Shown: piece by piece, positions 51,240 through 63,392 of the stretch
Layout: each line of letters begins with the position of its first letter
Numbering within the stretch: position 1 is the stretch's first letter
Assembly: GCA_009760855.2 (NCBI GenBank)
Contig: WPIO01000195.1
Span: 372,001-436,000 of the forward strand
DNA: 64,000 bases
Direction: 5' to 3'
DNA from: Cristatella mucedo
Lineage: Eukaryota; Bryozoa; Phylactolaemata; Cristatellidae
Translations under genes and position numbers: made by a program
Notes under the pieces: model-generated
Database searches by the model: none
What the model saw: the letters and a program-made list of their open reading frames with translations, nothing else
Told to the model about the DNA's origin: nothing

Positions 51240-54200
51240 GTAGCTAATGCTTGCTCCGCGGCAGCAGCAGCGCCGCCGCGGAGCATCCCTCTTTGGCCCC
51301 AAGCTCCATGCTGGTTCTTCTTCTGTAAGCAGGAATAGCAAAGCTTGTGGGAAGGAAACCTCTCCCGCGGTCATATTCTCGGTTGCTGTGAGCAACGCTG
51401 CAGCGCTGCGCACCCGAATGAGGTTGGCGCCTAAATACCCGACTCGGCCCGTACTCGGCGCCAATGTAGCACTCCGCTCGCCTCGCTCGGTACCGCCGCG
51501 GCGGCGGCTGTCGTCGCGACTCGCGTATTCGCGCCAGAGCAGCTGCGTCTCGCGCTCTGCGTCTTCTTTCCATTGCTGTGCACGGTTTTCAGATCTAGAG
51601 TGGAAGATCATTTACGTCGGGTCCGCGGAGAACGTTGCTTACGACCAGGTCCTCGATACGGTTTACGTCGGGCCGACGCCTGCCGGCAAGCACATGTTCG
51701 TCTTCCAGGTATGACGGGCTGTCGCATTCTTGAGTCGACCTCCCATTTCTTGTCCTCGACCGGATTCGTTACGGAAGGTGCGAACAGGCCTCGCCTCGCA
51801 TGAGTACCGCTGTGGTTAGGCCTAGGACACACGCCCCCCACCCACCCGTCCGGAGGGCTGCTGCTGCTTGAGTGCTGGCTGGCTGGCTGCCGAGTGTGGG
51901 AGGGCAGAGCTCATGCGTGCGGAACGCAGTCGGGCAAGAGCAGCAGAGAGGAGGCTGGAGGTGTCTCCAGTTGGTGCCCCCTCGAATTGCCTGCCGCCGT
52001 GGGCGAAGGGAGGGAGTGCGGTGCCTTGTCGTGCTGTCGCGTGCTGGAGACTGTGCCTGTTGACCCTGCACGCACGGTCTAATATCGACCGACCGACCGA
52101 CCGGCTGGTGCCCACGTGGCCCACTTGGCACTGCACGAGCGTTTGGCTGGCTTGCTGGCAGGTGCGTCCAGCGCTTCGGTAACGGCCACTCTACTCCACG
52201 ACGCTTTATGCATACCTAACTAGACATGAAGCGTCTAGTCGGGTTTGGGAACGGTTGCGCTGCAATTATAATCATAACTAGGGGTGCCAGTTTTTGACAT
52301 CGAGCTCATGAAACATTGCTTGTAGCTGTTTTATGCTGAGTCTGGCCGTGCAAGGTTTTTGGTGTCTGTAGCAAATAAAAACTCATCTTGCCTTTGATTA
52401 AGTCGTGCACTGTCCAACGAACTCAAGCACTGTGTAGCAAACTAGTTGGCTGACAATTTGGTACCAGGAGACAGCAGTCAGATTTAATGCAGTACCAGAA
52501 GTAACAAGTGCACACTACTACCTCCAGTAGCTTTCAGTAATCGTAAAATAGGAGAAGTCTGTCCAATAGCTTTCAGTGAGTGTGAGAGAATTATGTTTTT
52601 GGTGCCTTCTGAGGTAATTTCAGACGTGAGCTATTCTCAGCTTTAATGGATATTTTGTCGATAATATCTTCAAACCATTGGGTACTAAGATACATGCTGG
52701 ATGTGCCAGGGGTTATACTTTTGAGAAAGTAGACTCGACCGTAGGGCCAGACACTTCTTCTGTGACGGTCTTGGTTGGCACCAATTATTTCACTCAGCTG
52801 TGCACTTACACACACACACACCCACATTATGTATACAACTTGGAGGGATATGAGAACGAGCTAAGCAGTGGGAGCAGAAATTATTCTTTTGCATTTCAAA
52901 TGTGGAACAATTTGACAAATGTGGAATTGAGAAATGTTATACGACTGATCAATCTTCACCCAGATATAATAATAATAATAAATGACATTTGTACTGCACC
53001 ATAAGAGAACTAAATCTCTGCAAAAGAAGCATGTCAATAAGTTTAGTGATAGCATGCAAGCTGGCAGCACGAGTTAGCATGCAAAGGACAATGCACACGG
53101 ACTTATTAAATGGTGTGAGGATTTTTTTAAGTGATATTTTTTAACAGTGATACCTAGCTAAAAAAACGGCAGCCTTGATTGTGGAGCTTGTGTGATCATC
53201 TATTAGAAGTTCACTAAGGTACATGACACCCAGATTGTATGCAGATGCTGCACGTGCTGGTTGAATCCATTTTGAGGGCTAGGCTTTCCAATGGCCCAGT
53301 AACTTTAGGTTTGCCCATTACTAGTAAGCTGGTTTTTGTAATCGTTTGATTTGAGAAAACTTGCTGCGATCTAGGTTTGAATGTCTGCAATACATGCTGC
53401 AAAAGAGCTGAGAATTTGCCATACTGGAAGGTAGTGAGGGATCAAAATATAGGTACAGCTGTGCATGATCGGTGTAAAAATGAGAGCCTAGATTGTGCTT
53501 GGTGGTCACCTAGGCTAGAGAGCATACGTTAGGGAAAGAAGTGGACCAGGAAGTTCTATGGGCTAACTAACACATTCTTTAAAATCTCCCATGATGACTT
53601 GTGACCTTTAACATCAATGCCCCGAAATCTCCCACTGAGATCGGACCGAAACCATTGAAGTGCAGTCCAAGCGATGCACAGGTGAGGTGATAGGCGCCCA
53701 CGAAGGGCTTGGTAATCAATGGTATTAGCTGTTACCTAAGAACTCAGTAGAACTAGCATTCTTCTCAAGTCAGCAATCCCAAGAAGGTTGTAGAACACGC
53801 AATAGTGCTAACTTTGATTCATTATTAGTTCTTAAGTTTACTGAAACTTGCATGCTAGGTTTGAAGTTTTGACTTCTGCCACTGCTCTTCTGGTGTCTTT
53901 GTAATAATAATAATAATGCACTTGATAAAGCACCCTCAGATAACTCAATCTCCCTAGGCGCTTTACATTTGCTGCAAAGGGAAACCCAATTGAATGGTGT
54001 GCTTCATAAACAAGCAAAATGAATAACATGGTTAGGGGTGACATGCACAGGGTCAGCATTGTGAGGAACAGCACTGGAGAGATTGGGCTGAAGTTCGCCC
54101 GGTTTAGTGTCAACTTGTTAAGGAATCGCCCAGCAACAGCCTTATCGAAGGATGCCAGAACAAAACCTAAGGCTAAGAATATATGTATCGTTAGTTCTGT

Positions 54201-56852
54201 AAAGCAGCTGCAACTCTATACATCTCAGGAGAACAGTAGGTATGGGGGACTAGATGGCTAGCAGTCTTCTTAGACTGGTAGGATGTTGAGATGTCAGTAG
54301 TGGCAGCCTTGAAAATCGACCTTGAGACAAAGCAAAGGAATGGAGCAAATGTAAAGTTCCCAGAAAGAGATTGAGTTCTCTGAGGGTGCTATATCAAATG
54401 CATTATCATTGTGATTATTATTAATGGAGGGCGAACAGTCCAGTGGGACGTGACCTTCGGTATTGACACTGGTTATATCTATTGGGCTAGCCAAGAAGCC
54501 AGAACAAAGATGTGCTGGATCTGCTGGTCTCTTGGTGAGGTGAAGTGAAGTGCAGTGAAATAACATTGTTACTCGTGATCTCCACATGCATTTTTTAATG
54601 CCTGTTGGTTAGTATGGTAGCTCTGAGCCCTAACGTACAGCAATTTTCCTGATTGGAGCTTTACTAACTCAACACTTAAGCTATGCTTCCCGTGTTATCT
54701 CGGTTCATTCAGGTGCACCAGTTGCTTATGATCTCTGCTTTTGCTTTTTATATATGAAATATATTATTCTTTTGTATATCACCCTAAGAGAACTTAATCT
54801 CTATTCAGGCACATCATATATGCCGTATATATTGGCTCACGACCTCGGTCATTAAATACACCTCGACCTTGGTTGGGGTGAGCACCTTAAACACTGGGCT
54901 ATGATGCCACTGGGTTAGTATAATGGTTTAGGACCCACGTTCAGCAGTTTTCATGGTTTGGAGAAGCTTTGCCTTGTTAAAGCCTTGGATGGTCTCATGC
55001 CTTTGTCAGGACTCGTCCGAAAGCTGTAAATCAGTCTGACCTTGCAGCATAGCCATCACCTTGTAATCCGTTATAATCTTTTTTATTCTTTTTGTTTAAT
55101 TATTGAGTCCATGTGCAGCCTGCCAAGGATCCATGTTTGTCAGAAAACACTGGCTACTCGTCTTTCTATCAGACATCGATATTTTGCATAGTTTCGAACT
55201 ATGTCTAAGCAGTGACTGCACTTGCTCAGAATCCGCGCTCTTTCAAACCTTGACGATGGTTAAAAAATTGCCTTGGGGTCAATCGCCAAGTTGGTTTTCT
55301 CTAAAATAGAATGAGTGGCCCTATTAAGTACAGCTTGCACAATGGTAAGATAAGGCTATGTCAGAGGCCTGAAGTTGCCTCAGGAGATTTCAAAACAAAT
55401 CTAATCTTTCTTGCAGCTTTGCTCATTGTAAATGAATGGACACATTGACACTCACCACTATATTATCTTTTTGCATTTAGTTGGACTATATTTATTAAAT
55501 AAGGCTTCAATACTTGTGTTTTCATAGTGATTTGCAGTGCGGGATAAAAAAGACGGGTGATTCAAAAATTCCTTTCCGAGGCAGAAAAAGAGCCTTTAGT
55601 GGTTTTCACCCAACGTGGTAGGCAATTAACGAGTGCATGCTGGAAGATTCGATCTGCCACCTGAGTCGTGGAATGCATTACAAGTAAGCAGTATAACAAC
55701 CTAACCACACAAGTTTGTATATCCCATAAATGGAAGCAGATCTTCCATAGGCTCTAAGTGACCAGAGGGCTTCTAGGGGCTTTTAACTCTTATATTGCAC
55801 TATCCGGACTGTTAGTGGATATCAACATGCATACTTTTACATGCACACGTCACTTGAATGGAATTCACTGCCGACTTGCTAATCGCTGATGACCAACGGG
55901 AAGAGAGCGTGAGCGAATATAAATTCGAATGGCAAAAACACTCCCACAATTGGCAATTAGCATTCATTGGAAAGACAATTGAAAAAGTGTCGAAACGTCA
56001 GGAAGTATCAAACTTTAATGGCAATGGATGCTGTACACAAGATAAACATGCTGAGAATATATTACACACACAGTGAAGAAAATGAGCCATAGAGAAAGCC
56101 TTTCGACGTCACTCCTCCAAAACTCTACTTGACCCCAACTTCCAAAGCAAAACTCAAGAGTCGTACGTGGTTGTTCACGGGCGTAAGATTAAAGTATTTG
56201 TAAAGCTATATTTATACGATCCAACTTCTTTATGGTACCTTGGCTAACTAATGAAGGTATCAAAAGATATTGGCCGTGGGCATCGAATAGCATTGTTTTA
56301 GTCAGACAAAGTGGGCCGAATTGATGGTTTGATATCAATCATATATCCAATATCACAAGTGTGACTGCATACATGCAGCTTATGCAACTAATTGGGTGTA
56401 CACCCCTAAAAAATTGTATGACCAAATCAGCCACCACCTTTGATTGTGGTGATACTCAAATGATGATGCTCTTGGCCTGCTTCCTTGGAGGATCTTTCTA
56501 GTTTAAATGATAGTCGTGCAAAAATTGGATCGCATACATGGAACTTAAACGGTCGGAGCAGACTGTGTTTGTATGAGATATTCAATTTGGCAAGCTGCTG
56601 GATTGGTTCGTTAGTTTTTATGTAACCTCGGAATGTATGGAATCCTATGTGGCCATAGTTTGTTGGTTACAATCCTTCTTCCAATCAACTTTGGATAGCT
56701 GCTTTTTCACATGCCGATTGTTATGCCTGGCAAAATGTAAGCAGGGTTTTAGGTATGCCTTTGGCTGTTACAAGTTATTCATTTGATCCCTTCTGGAGCC
56801 ACTTGCTTAAGGTCAGTCTCCACATATTGGTGTCAAGAATCTGATCTATTAT

Positions 56853-56905
<53 letters not shown>

Positions 56906-57594
56906 CACACACACACACAACTTGTCGACCACGATCGCTTGATGTATTGCTTGGCCGGTACATCACCTCTAGAATCTTTTTAATGTCTTCCATAATAACC
57001 TTTTTCAATACGACCCTTTTACTATAATCCTGCAGTTAAGCCTGCTTATTTCCAACAACACAACATTGCAAACATGTGATCTTGCTTAGCAAAAGATACC
57101 ACAATGCACACTGGTCCGTGTATTCCGGACATACCATACCGTCTGTAGCTCGATGCTTGCAGGTCTTCCTGCCTGTGCAACCAGGATACTTACAGCAGGT
57201 GCACTCTGCAGCTAGGCTTGTCAGTCTTTAGTGTCGAAACTGTTACATTACACCATTTCAAACCGATCTGCCGTGCTTACTCATCAAACAGCTTATTGAC
57301 TTGCAAGGGTTTTTTCACCCACTGCTAGGTTTGGTCATTCTCTTGCCGTGGCTTGCTGATTCCTGCCACTGTGCCACCTTGCACTTAGGATACAAAGTTA
57401 GGTGTCATAAATTGCAGTCTCCACCACCAAATCCAGCCAAGATCCCTGATCAAGACGCCATCGGTGTGACGGTTGTATTACTCACTTGTTCTTACCGCGA
57501 TCAAGAGTTTATCCGTGTGGGTTACTACGTCAACAATGAGTATACCGATCCTGAACTCAGAGAGAATCCAGCTGCCGTTCCTGACTTTGACAAG
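51131..57594 (+). CDS. ASF1: Histone chaperone ASF1, exons 1-3 (5' part of gene)
   Basis: ASF1 binds the H3-H4 dimer in the nucleus and hands it to CAF-1 or HIRA for nucleosome assembly. Exons 51131-51239, 51593-51708 and 57418-57594 join in frame into 134 codons, with numbering identical to human ASF1A/B. The start MVKVNICNVVVLDNPSPF is the only ATG that gives the conserved N-terminus. The residues known to contact H3 are all present: D54 (in AYDQVLD), V94 (VTVVLLTCSY) and R108 (EFIRVGYYVNNEY). Exon 3 ends PDFDK at a GTACCA donor, exactly where the LQRNILASNPRVTRFHINW segment should follow. I could not find that segment in the remaining 6.4 kb, so the gene continues past the window. Exon 2 to exon 3 spans a 5.7-kb intron with SINE and LINE remnants. 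Confidence 0.95.
51593..51708 (+). CDS. ASF1: ASF1 exon 2
   Basis: The acceptor is ACGGTTTTCAG. Reads DLEWKIIYVGSAENVAYDQV through VGPTPAGKHMFVFQ before GTATGA; ends in phase 0. Confidence 0.96.
52964..53530 (-). mobile_element. LINE remnant in ASF1 intron 2
   Basis: Starts (AAT)n at the low end. The minus strand at 53410-53510 reads LGSHFYTDHAQLYLYFDPSL, the RT box (YTDH for YADD). Most of the C-terminus is deleted. Confidence 0.7.
53902..54425. mobile_element. Nested LINE pieces, opposite orientations
   Basis: 53902-54059 is a minus-strand LINE-A tail plus UTR. 54100-54340 carries GTAGTGGCAGCCTTGAAAAT, shared with the pre-RT linker copies at 5.6 kb. 54355-54425 is a plus-strand LINE-A tail ending in ATTATT. 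Confidence 0.65.
54765..54905 (-). mobile_element. SINE family 2 copy, in ASF1 intron 2
   Basis: Minus strand: AGTGTTTAAGGTGCTCACCC, CAACCAAGGTCGAGGT, GGTCGTGAGCC, then AGAGATTAAGTTCTCTTAGG and GTGATATAC. Confidence 0.65.
56855..56920. repeat. (AC)n microsatellite in ASF1 intron 2
   Basis: About 30 AC units with one CG interruption. Confidence 0.97.
57165..57370 (+). mobile_element. Old LINE-A fragment next to ASF1 exon 3
   Basis: CTTGCAGGTCTTCCTGCCTG, CTCTGCAGCTAGGCTTGTCA, CATTACACCATTTCAAACCG, CATCAAACAGCTTATTGACT follow LINE-A order. No tail remains. Confidence 0.6.
57418..57594 (+). CDS. ASF1: ASF1 exon 3
   Basis: 59 codons: SPPPNPAKIPDQDAIGVTVV through VNNEYTDPELRENPAAVPDF and DK. The acceptor is ATAAATTGCAG; the donor is AAG/GTACCA. 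An old LINE-A fragment ends about 50 bp upstream. Confidence 0.95.
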
Positions 57595-58214
57595 GTACCA
57601 CATCTAGTGCCATCTGGTACCATTGTGTGAGCTGGTATAGGCTATCCATTGCCTTGTATTTGCTGCCCTTCTCATGAGGATCTGATATGCTTGTTCGTTT
57701 AGCCTCGGTAGCATCTATGCTGATCTCACAACAGGCACCCTGCGCTGTTATGGGCCACTTAAACAGTTTAGTATGCTGTTTGGTATGCGGTGGCAATACC
57801 TTAAAAATTCGCATTGACAATCACATTTGTTGCAGTGAGTACCAAACTGTAGCTCTTCTTGGTAAATACTGTATGCATGCTAGTGTTTAACATAATTGTG
57901 CATTTATGTTTTGGGATGCATATTTCTTACGGTTTGCATGGATATTTTCACCTAGGTATGATGCATGCATGCTGGTTTGAATTATTTTTTTTACAATACC
58001 ACTTACTATCTGTGACTGATGGCTGCAAGGGTTGTACGTGCCTTTGTTATTCCCTCATGCTGCACATCGAAAGCTCCTCGAGCATTTTGAGTATCCACGG
58101 AAAACTCTAATGTATCAACCTCTTAGTCCTCATAGCTTTGTGAGGTTCCAGGCAAATTCTGACCCTATGAGTCACAAATTCGACCTTTCCAAATGCCGTC
58201 AGGCTGGATGTAGT

Positions 58215-59560
58215 CGAGTTATCTTGTGATTGGTTTGCACATCTATGCCTACGACACCCAGCTGTACTTCCTGCCTGACATTTAAGTTGTGGTGTGGCTG
58301 CTGTCGAAGAGTGCTATAAACCCTCAGCTGTTGGTGTGAAATATGACCTAGATTCAATCACATGACCACACTGCTAACTAAGGAAGCTGCATTGGTTCCA
58401 CATTGATCAATGGTTACAAGGCAAAATTTGTACTCAAATACACAAAGCCTGCCACGGTGTAATTCCTGTATACCTAATTGAGCTGTTGTACCGATGTCAC
58501 TCTCCATGTCTCTTCCCCATGTCGTCCCAGAGCAATTAATTAGCTGTATAAAGTTCTTTCACGTAATGACTGTTGGTGACAATAGCTATTTCTTTGTGGA
58601 CCAGAAATTGTGTAACTTTAGCAATCTTGCACACTAATGATGCCATCTCTTCTTCTGCTGATGCTGGCACTCCCTTTTCAGCTGCCCATCGATGCTATTT
58701 CTGTGACTTCTTTCACTGACCTACTGACTCAGCTATGCCTTTCACTTTTTCCTTCCACGAGACGAGGTTATGGCTAACTTTGCTTGTCAAAACTGTTTAT
58801 GCTCTAAAAGTTCTGGAAAACTCCAGTATAACCCACTTGGGCTTCACGACAATATACATACAGTATATGCATCTTTGCATATACTGTATGTATATTGTCT
58901 GTAGATGTACCTAGTGTCATCTTTCTGGGCCAAAATGACCTTTTGCTAGATGACCACATGTGCTACTCAGTCAGTCTGCCTAGTTTCAGCTATGTAATAT
59001 TGCAGCATATCGAGCATGTTTAAATGCTGGTGCCGAAACCAAGTTTGTTTGAGCTTACCTGAATCTCATCTAGACTTCTGTAACTCATTTTGCAGGTCTT
59101 TCTGTCTGTGCAATAAGCCGCTTACTCTGATGCCTACACTTGTGAGTAGTTGACGTTTCCTTGTTTCCTGTATGTAATAGGATGCTAGGCATGTCCGTCA
59201 TGAGTAGTGCAAATATGGCACGTTACACGCATCTCTCTAACCGTCAATGGCTTATCCATCAAGTAGCCCATCAACTTCCTGGCACTTAGTTTAGGCTTGT
59301 TCATTCTCTTGCTCTGGCTAACATATCAGATATACATAATGCTCGGGCTTCCTCATGCACCACCCTCAGATCCTCTACCAAATTACGACCAACCTCAAGT
59401 TTTTTGCAGTGTGCATTATTCAGTTCTGTGTACCTCAAGCCTGGGTACATAAAAACTCCATCACGACATCCCGTGACTTGACGAAATTTATAGCAAAGCT
59501 AAAATTTCACATGTTCATTCAAGTCTTAGCTTCATTTTTCATCCTTCACTTATTAGTTGA
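58215..59560 (+). mobile_element. LINE-B then LINE-A remnants in ASF1 intron 3
   Basis: 58215-58800: IYAYDTQLYF (RT box) then codons like KIHKACHGVIPVYLIELLY, matching LINE-B THKAL..PSYLAELL. 58905-59560: LGQNDLLLDDHMCYSVSLPS through ITTSRDLTKFIAKL, LINE-A order. A hairpin sits at the join. Confidence 0.6.
58848..58899. repeat. Perfect inverted repeat, 24-bp arms, 4-nt loop, ASF1 intron 3
   Basis: Arm GACAATATACATACAGTATA plus TGCA, loop TCTT, exact reverse complement. Confidence 0.97.
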
Positions 59561-61940
59561 TATGCTTCCTTTCAGCCTATGCCTGGAAATATTTATTCTT
59601 CTGGTAATATTCTTAATATTCCTAAGTACTTCTTGCCTCACCGTGACCTTTACTGACTGCCTTCACGGATTAGCAAAGAATTATTGCTGGCCGTTTTCTT
59701 CCATCACTATATCCTGCACGAGCTCACTGTCTGGTCGTAGCTGTATCAGGTTTTGTTTAATCCTAATTTCTAAATGGCATGCAAGCGCACACAAGTTCAT
59801 GAGTCTCACAGTGCTTCAATAGTGTATTATTTGTGCTAGCACCTGTGCCAAATATAGCAGCATCCCATTTTATGGTATTTGCCCTCCTTCCCAGCTTCTT
59901 CACAGGTATAGGCATCCGAATAAAAAATGAAGGTAAAGAAAGAAGTGCTGGCATTTGGGAAGTCGAGCTAAAGCTGGTTTTATATGCAGGACAGGTCATC
60001 AAAGCAGACGTTCATTACTTGGCCACCACTGTAGCTTGTAGGAAGTGCATTCGGGTACAGCGCTGCCCTGCTTGCTGAGAAAACTGTTCCATTAATGAGA
60101 ACCGAGACTAAACCCGACTATCGCATGGCCTACACTGGTTGCTAAGCGTGCTTGAGCAGGAGCGGTTGTACCGTGTATAGTTACAAATTAGCATGTAGCA
60201 ACAATTGAACTACTCTTTGTTTAAAATAAAGTCTTTCTGAATCTAACTCAAATGTAAATCAACAACCTTTTAGCGCAAAAGTTTTTCAAGGAACTATCAA
60301 GGCAAAGAGGCAGTGCTGGCTGCTCGGTTTCGGCAACGTGTTTGGCGCAGTTATTAGCCGTTAGTGAGAGATTCGACATCGATTCACACAGTGCTGATGC
60401 CCATGGTGAAGCTCTTGCGTAGTTCTAGCTGTCCTAAAGGCCACGGAAGCTTCCGAGTTGAGACACCGCCTGAATTCGACACTCAGGGTTCTTGGATCTG
60501 ACCACCGTGATTTAGCAGCAGGCACTCGCACCCGATGTTATCGTTTAGCCCACTACAGTACTTAGCCGCCTGTCCTCTGAATCGACTGTTGTGCTGTAGA
60601 AGCAGCTAATATAATCAAGACATTAGGCAGCTCGGGATGTCATATTATTGGGGCTGGTGCAGTTGTTTCATCTGCTCTTGTGCCTGGTCCAGCATGTGAG
60701 CAGCTGTGCATGACTGTACACCCAGTCATAAAAATTACTTGCAGAAGTTACAGTGGCTGAACTAATAGACCAAGAAGTGACACAGGAGCATGCCCGATGA
60801 GTCAGGCTGAGATCTGTGAGTGCTGACCGAATGCCAGGGCAATTAAAGAACATTTTCTCAAATTTTCCCGACCATACACTAGGCGAGGGCGAACAGTTTA
60901 TTGCTAAATTGAAGTGAACGATGTGACTCTCAATGCCCATCACAAGCCAGGTTGTGGACTTGGGTCCTCCTGCAGGCATCTTTTGTTGCCCACTGCAAGT
61001 CACGGTGATATACTATTGTGATCAGCCGACCTTTACAAGAAAAGGTGTCAGTCACAGACTTTGTCTGAGCACTTTGTTCTTCGCTGTTTATTTAATAGCT
61101 GTTTTCACCTTTCGTCCTGCTGTCTTTCAAAACCTTGATAATGTTAACTGAAGCCTCTGTCACTCACATGAACATTAGGATGTCTTCATGGACTTCTTGT
61201 TATTGAGACACAGGGATCAACAGCTGAAAGTAGGGCGATATTCAGTAAAGAGAAGTCTGCAGTTGCATTGAAGCTGATGTCGTACGAATTGGGATTTACA
61301 CGAGAAGTTAGGGCCCATTGAGAGGTGCAGTTTTGGGAGCTGGTTTTGGAACAGCCTCAAATTTAGAGTAAATGTAACATTTTCTGACCATTTTGCCTGC
61401 ATAGCCAATGAGGCAAGTTGTATTTCCTCAAGCTTGTGCTCCATCCTTTAAAATTATTGAATCAGCTCTTGTATGAGCATAACTTAATAAGTATTTTGTT
61501 TAAGTTAATGAACAAAATCATTATGTGAGCTGACCAGTCAAGTTTCTATGGCCCATAGCAAGTTTTATAAAATGTTCCTTGCCTTAAGACATTTATCTAT
61601 TATTGTGCATGGTATGTTGGCAGATCACATTAAGGATTTATGGTAATTGTTCATCTTTGCCTATTAACATTCGAATTCAGTGGCACCTGCCTGCTTCTCC
61701 TGCAGCAACCTGTCGTTCTAAAACTAGTGATTCGCATCCAGCTGTTTTGGGCTAGTACCTGAGCTTAGCTGTTTGGTCATGTGAAGGTGCTCCAGCATTA
61801 ATGAAAGCCATGCTAAATACCTTTTGCAGCTACCTAAATGCTGTTGGGTTGGGCCTAGTCGAGCAGCCTTTCATTTCGAATTTTATTATTCTAAGCTTCT
61901 AATCAAAATCAGATTAAGCAACCTGAATAATATTAGTAGC
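59560..61940. other. Unannotated part of ASF1 intron 3
   Basis: No exon found for the missing ASF1 C-terminus on either strand. Small open frames at 59833-60078 and 60668-61003 carry no recognisable motif. Confidence 0.5.
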
Positions 61941-62260
61941 CACAGTAAGACAGTGGTATAGCACCCTAAGAGAGCTAAATATTGTTTTGGCAATATACAT
62001 ATGCTAGGGAAAACCATGTCAAATAGTTAGTGATAACAAATGGTGTCAGAAAAATAAGTTTACATTAAAATCTACACTGACGAAGCAAATGCTGTGGCAA
62101 AAAAGTTAGTTTTTAGCTATGCTTTGCATCCTATATTAGTAGATTAGTCAGATACTTCCGTAACGGCAGAATTGGTGGAATCTGCGCATCTCTCCTAGAG
62201 CAAATTGAGTACCGTAGGGAGATTCTTCTTTTGGTCAGCTGGAATGCAGTCGTCATGTCT
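61940..62260 (-). mobile_element. LINE 3' UTR remnant (inferred)
   Basis: TATAGCACCCTAAGAGAGCT, GCAATATACATATGCTAGGG and GTTAGTGATAACAAATGGTG match the order seen at 52975-53110. No coding trace. Confidence 0.4.
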
Positions 62261-63224
62261 TAGCCACTTATGCTGGACTTTCCCTTGTAAGCAGTATTAA
62301 ACATGCCCATTTGTTTGTATAAGGTTGAGGAAAGAGCTCGCATGCTTACTATTTCATTAAGTTATTATTAAAATTATTATCTTAGCACGCTGCACGAACT
62401 TTTTCCTCATCAATATATATCCTAAACTAATGCTCTCCAAAACGGATCACAGTTATAATGGACGCAGCCTATTGCTGACAAGAATCCTCTAAAAAAAAAT
62501 GCCGAGTAGCGCTTACTGGTGCAAGCAACCGTCAGATGAGCATGGCTTGGGTGGCTTATCACAGCGCAGTGCTAGATTTCATCGTGGCTCGGGCAGTGAT
62601 TTCTTATAAAGTAAGCAATCACAGGAATATCTAAAGCAAGTTAATAAGATTATTAATAATCGCATCGATTAGTGAATAGTGGCATCTTGCAGCTGTTTAT
62701 GGTACTTGAATGTGTTAAGGATGGCAGAAAAACAAATATTGTTCGGTGCTACCGTGCCATCTTTCAAGTCCTTCCTCAAGCATAGATGATTAATGTATAC
62801 AGGGTGATTTAAAAATCATCACCCAATCAAGCTTCTATTTGTTAAATGCATCGATTCCGAAGATTGGGGCCAGCCATTTTTTCCTCCTGCAATAAATAAG
62901 AGTGGTCTCATTGTCAACGGACATAGCTAGAATGTTGCATTCTTGATTATATAAACTGCCGATTCTTGACTAATTCTTGTACAGCCAGAAACTTTGAAGT
63001 CCAGAGGGGCCTTTAGTTGAGTGAAATTCAGCTTCAGGTATTAATCCCTTGTTGCTGCTGGTGTACGCTTTAGAATCACGGAAGCGAACTGTCAACCAAC
63101 CTCTGTGCAGGGAGTAGCATGGCAGAGCACACGCAGGATGTAATTTACTGTAGCAGCAGCTAGTATTAAAGGGGAGGGTTTCGATGTGACCTTGATGTGA
63201 CACAAGAACATGTACTCAATAAAG

Positions 63225-63392
63225 CCTGTGCCTGAAACAGAGTCATGAAAGTGGACTTAGTAGTAAGGGGTTCTTTAACATAAACCCCTGAAAGACTCCC
63301 TAGGAGGTGCACAAATCGCCCGTCACTCTCCTCGAAAGAGGAGATAAGTCGTAACAAAGTAGGTGTACCGGAAGGTGTACCTGAGCTTGCTA
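63225..63392 (+). pseudogene. Mitochondrial small-subunit rRNA 3' end inserted in nuclear DNA (NUMT)
   Basis: Contains the universal 3' core in order: GAGTCATGAAAGTGGACTTA with GTAGTAA (the helix before the decoding region), GTGCACAAATCGCCCGTCAC, a very short penultimate hairpin (CTCCTC-GAAA-GAGGAG), then GATAAGTCGTAACAAAGTAG and GTGTACCGGAAGGTGTACCT. The drastically shortened helix 44 is mitochondrial rather than bacterial or nuclear 18S. The core looks uninterrupted, suggesting a recent transfer. The insert may begin as early as about 63180; I see no other mitochondrial gene beside it. Confidence 0.8.

Noticed and set aside
62798-62823. TACAGGGTGATTTAAAAATC with ATCACCC, like some DNA-transposon ends
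   Set aside because: Only one such end with a short self-complement; no second terminal repeat or transposase found.
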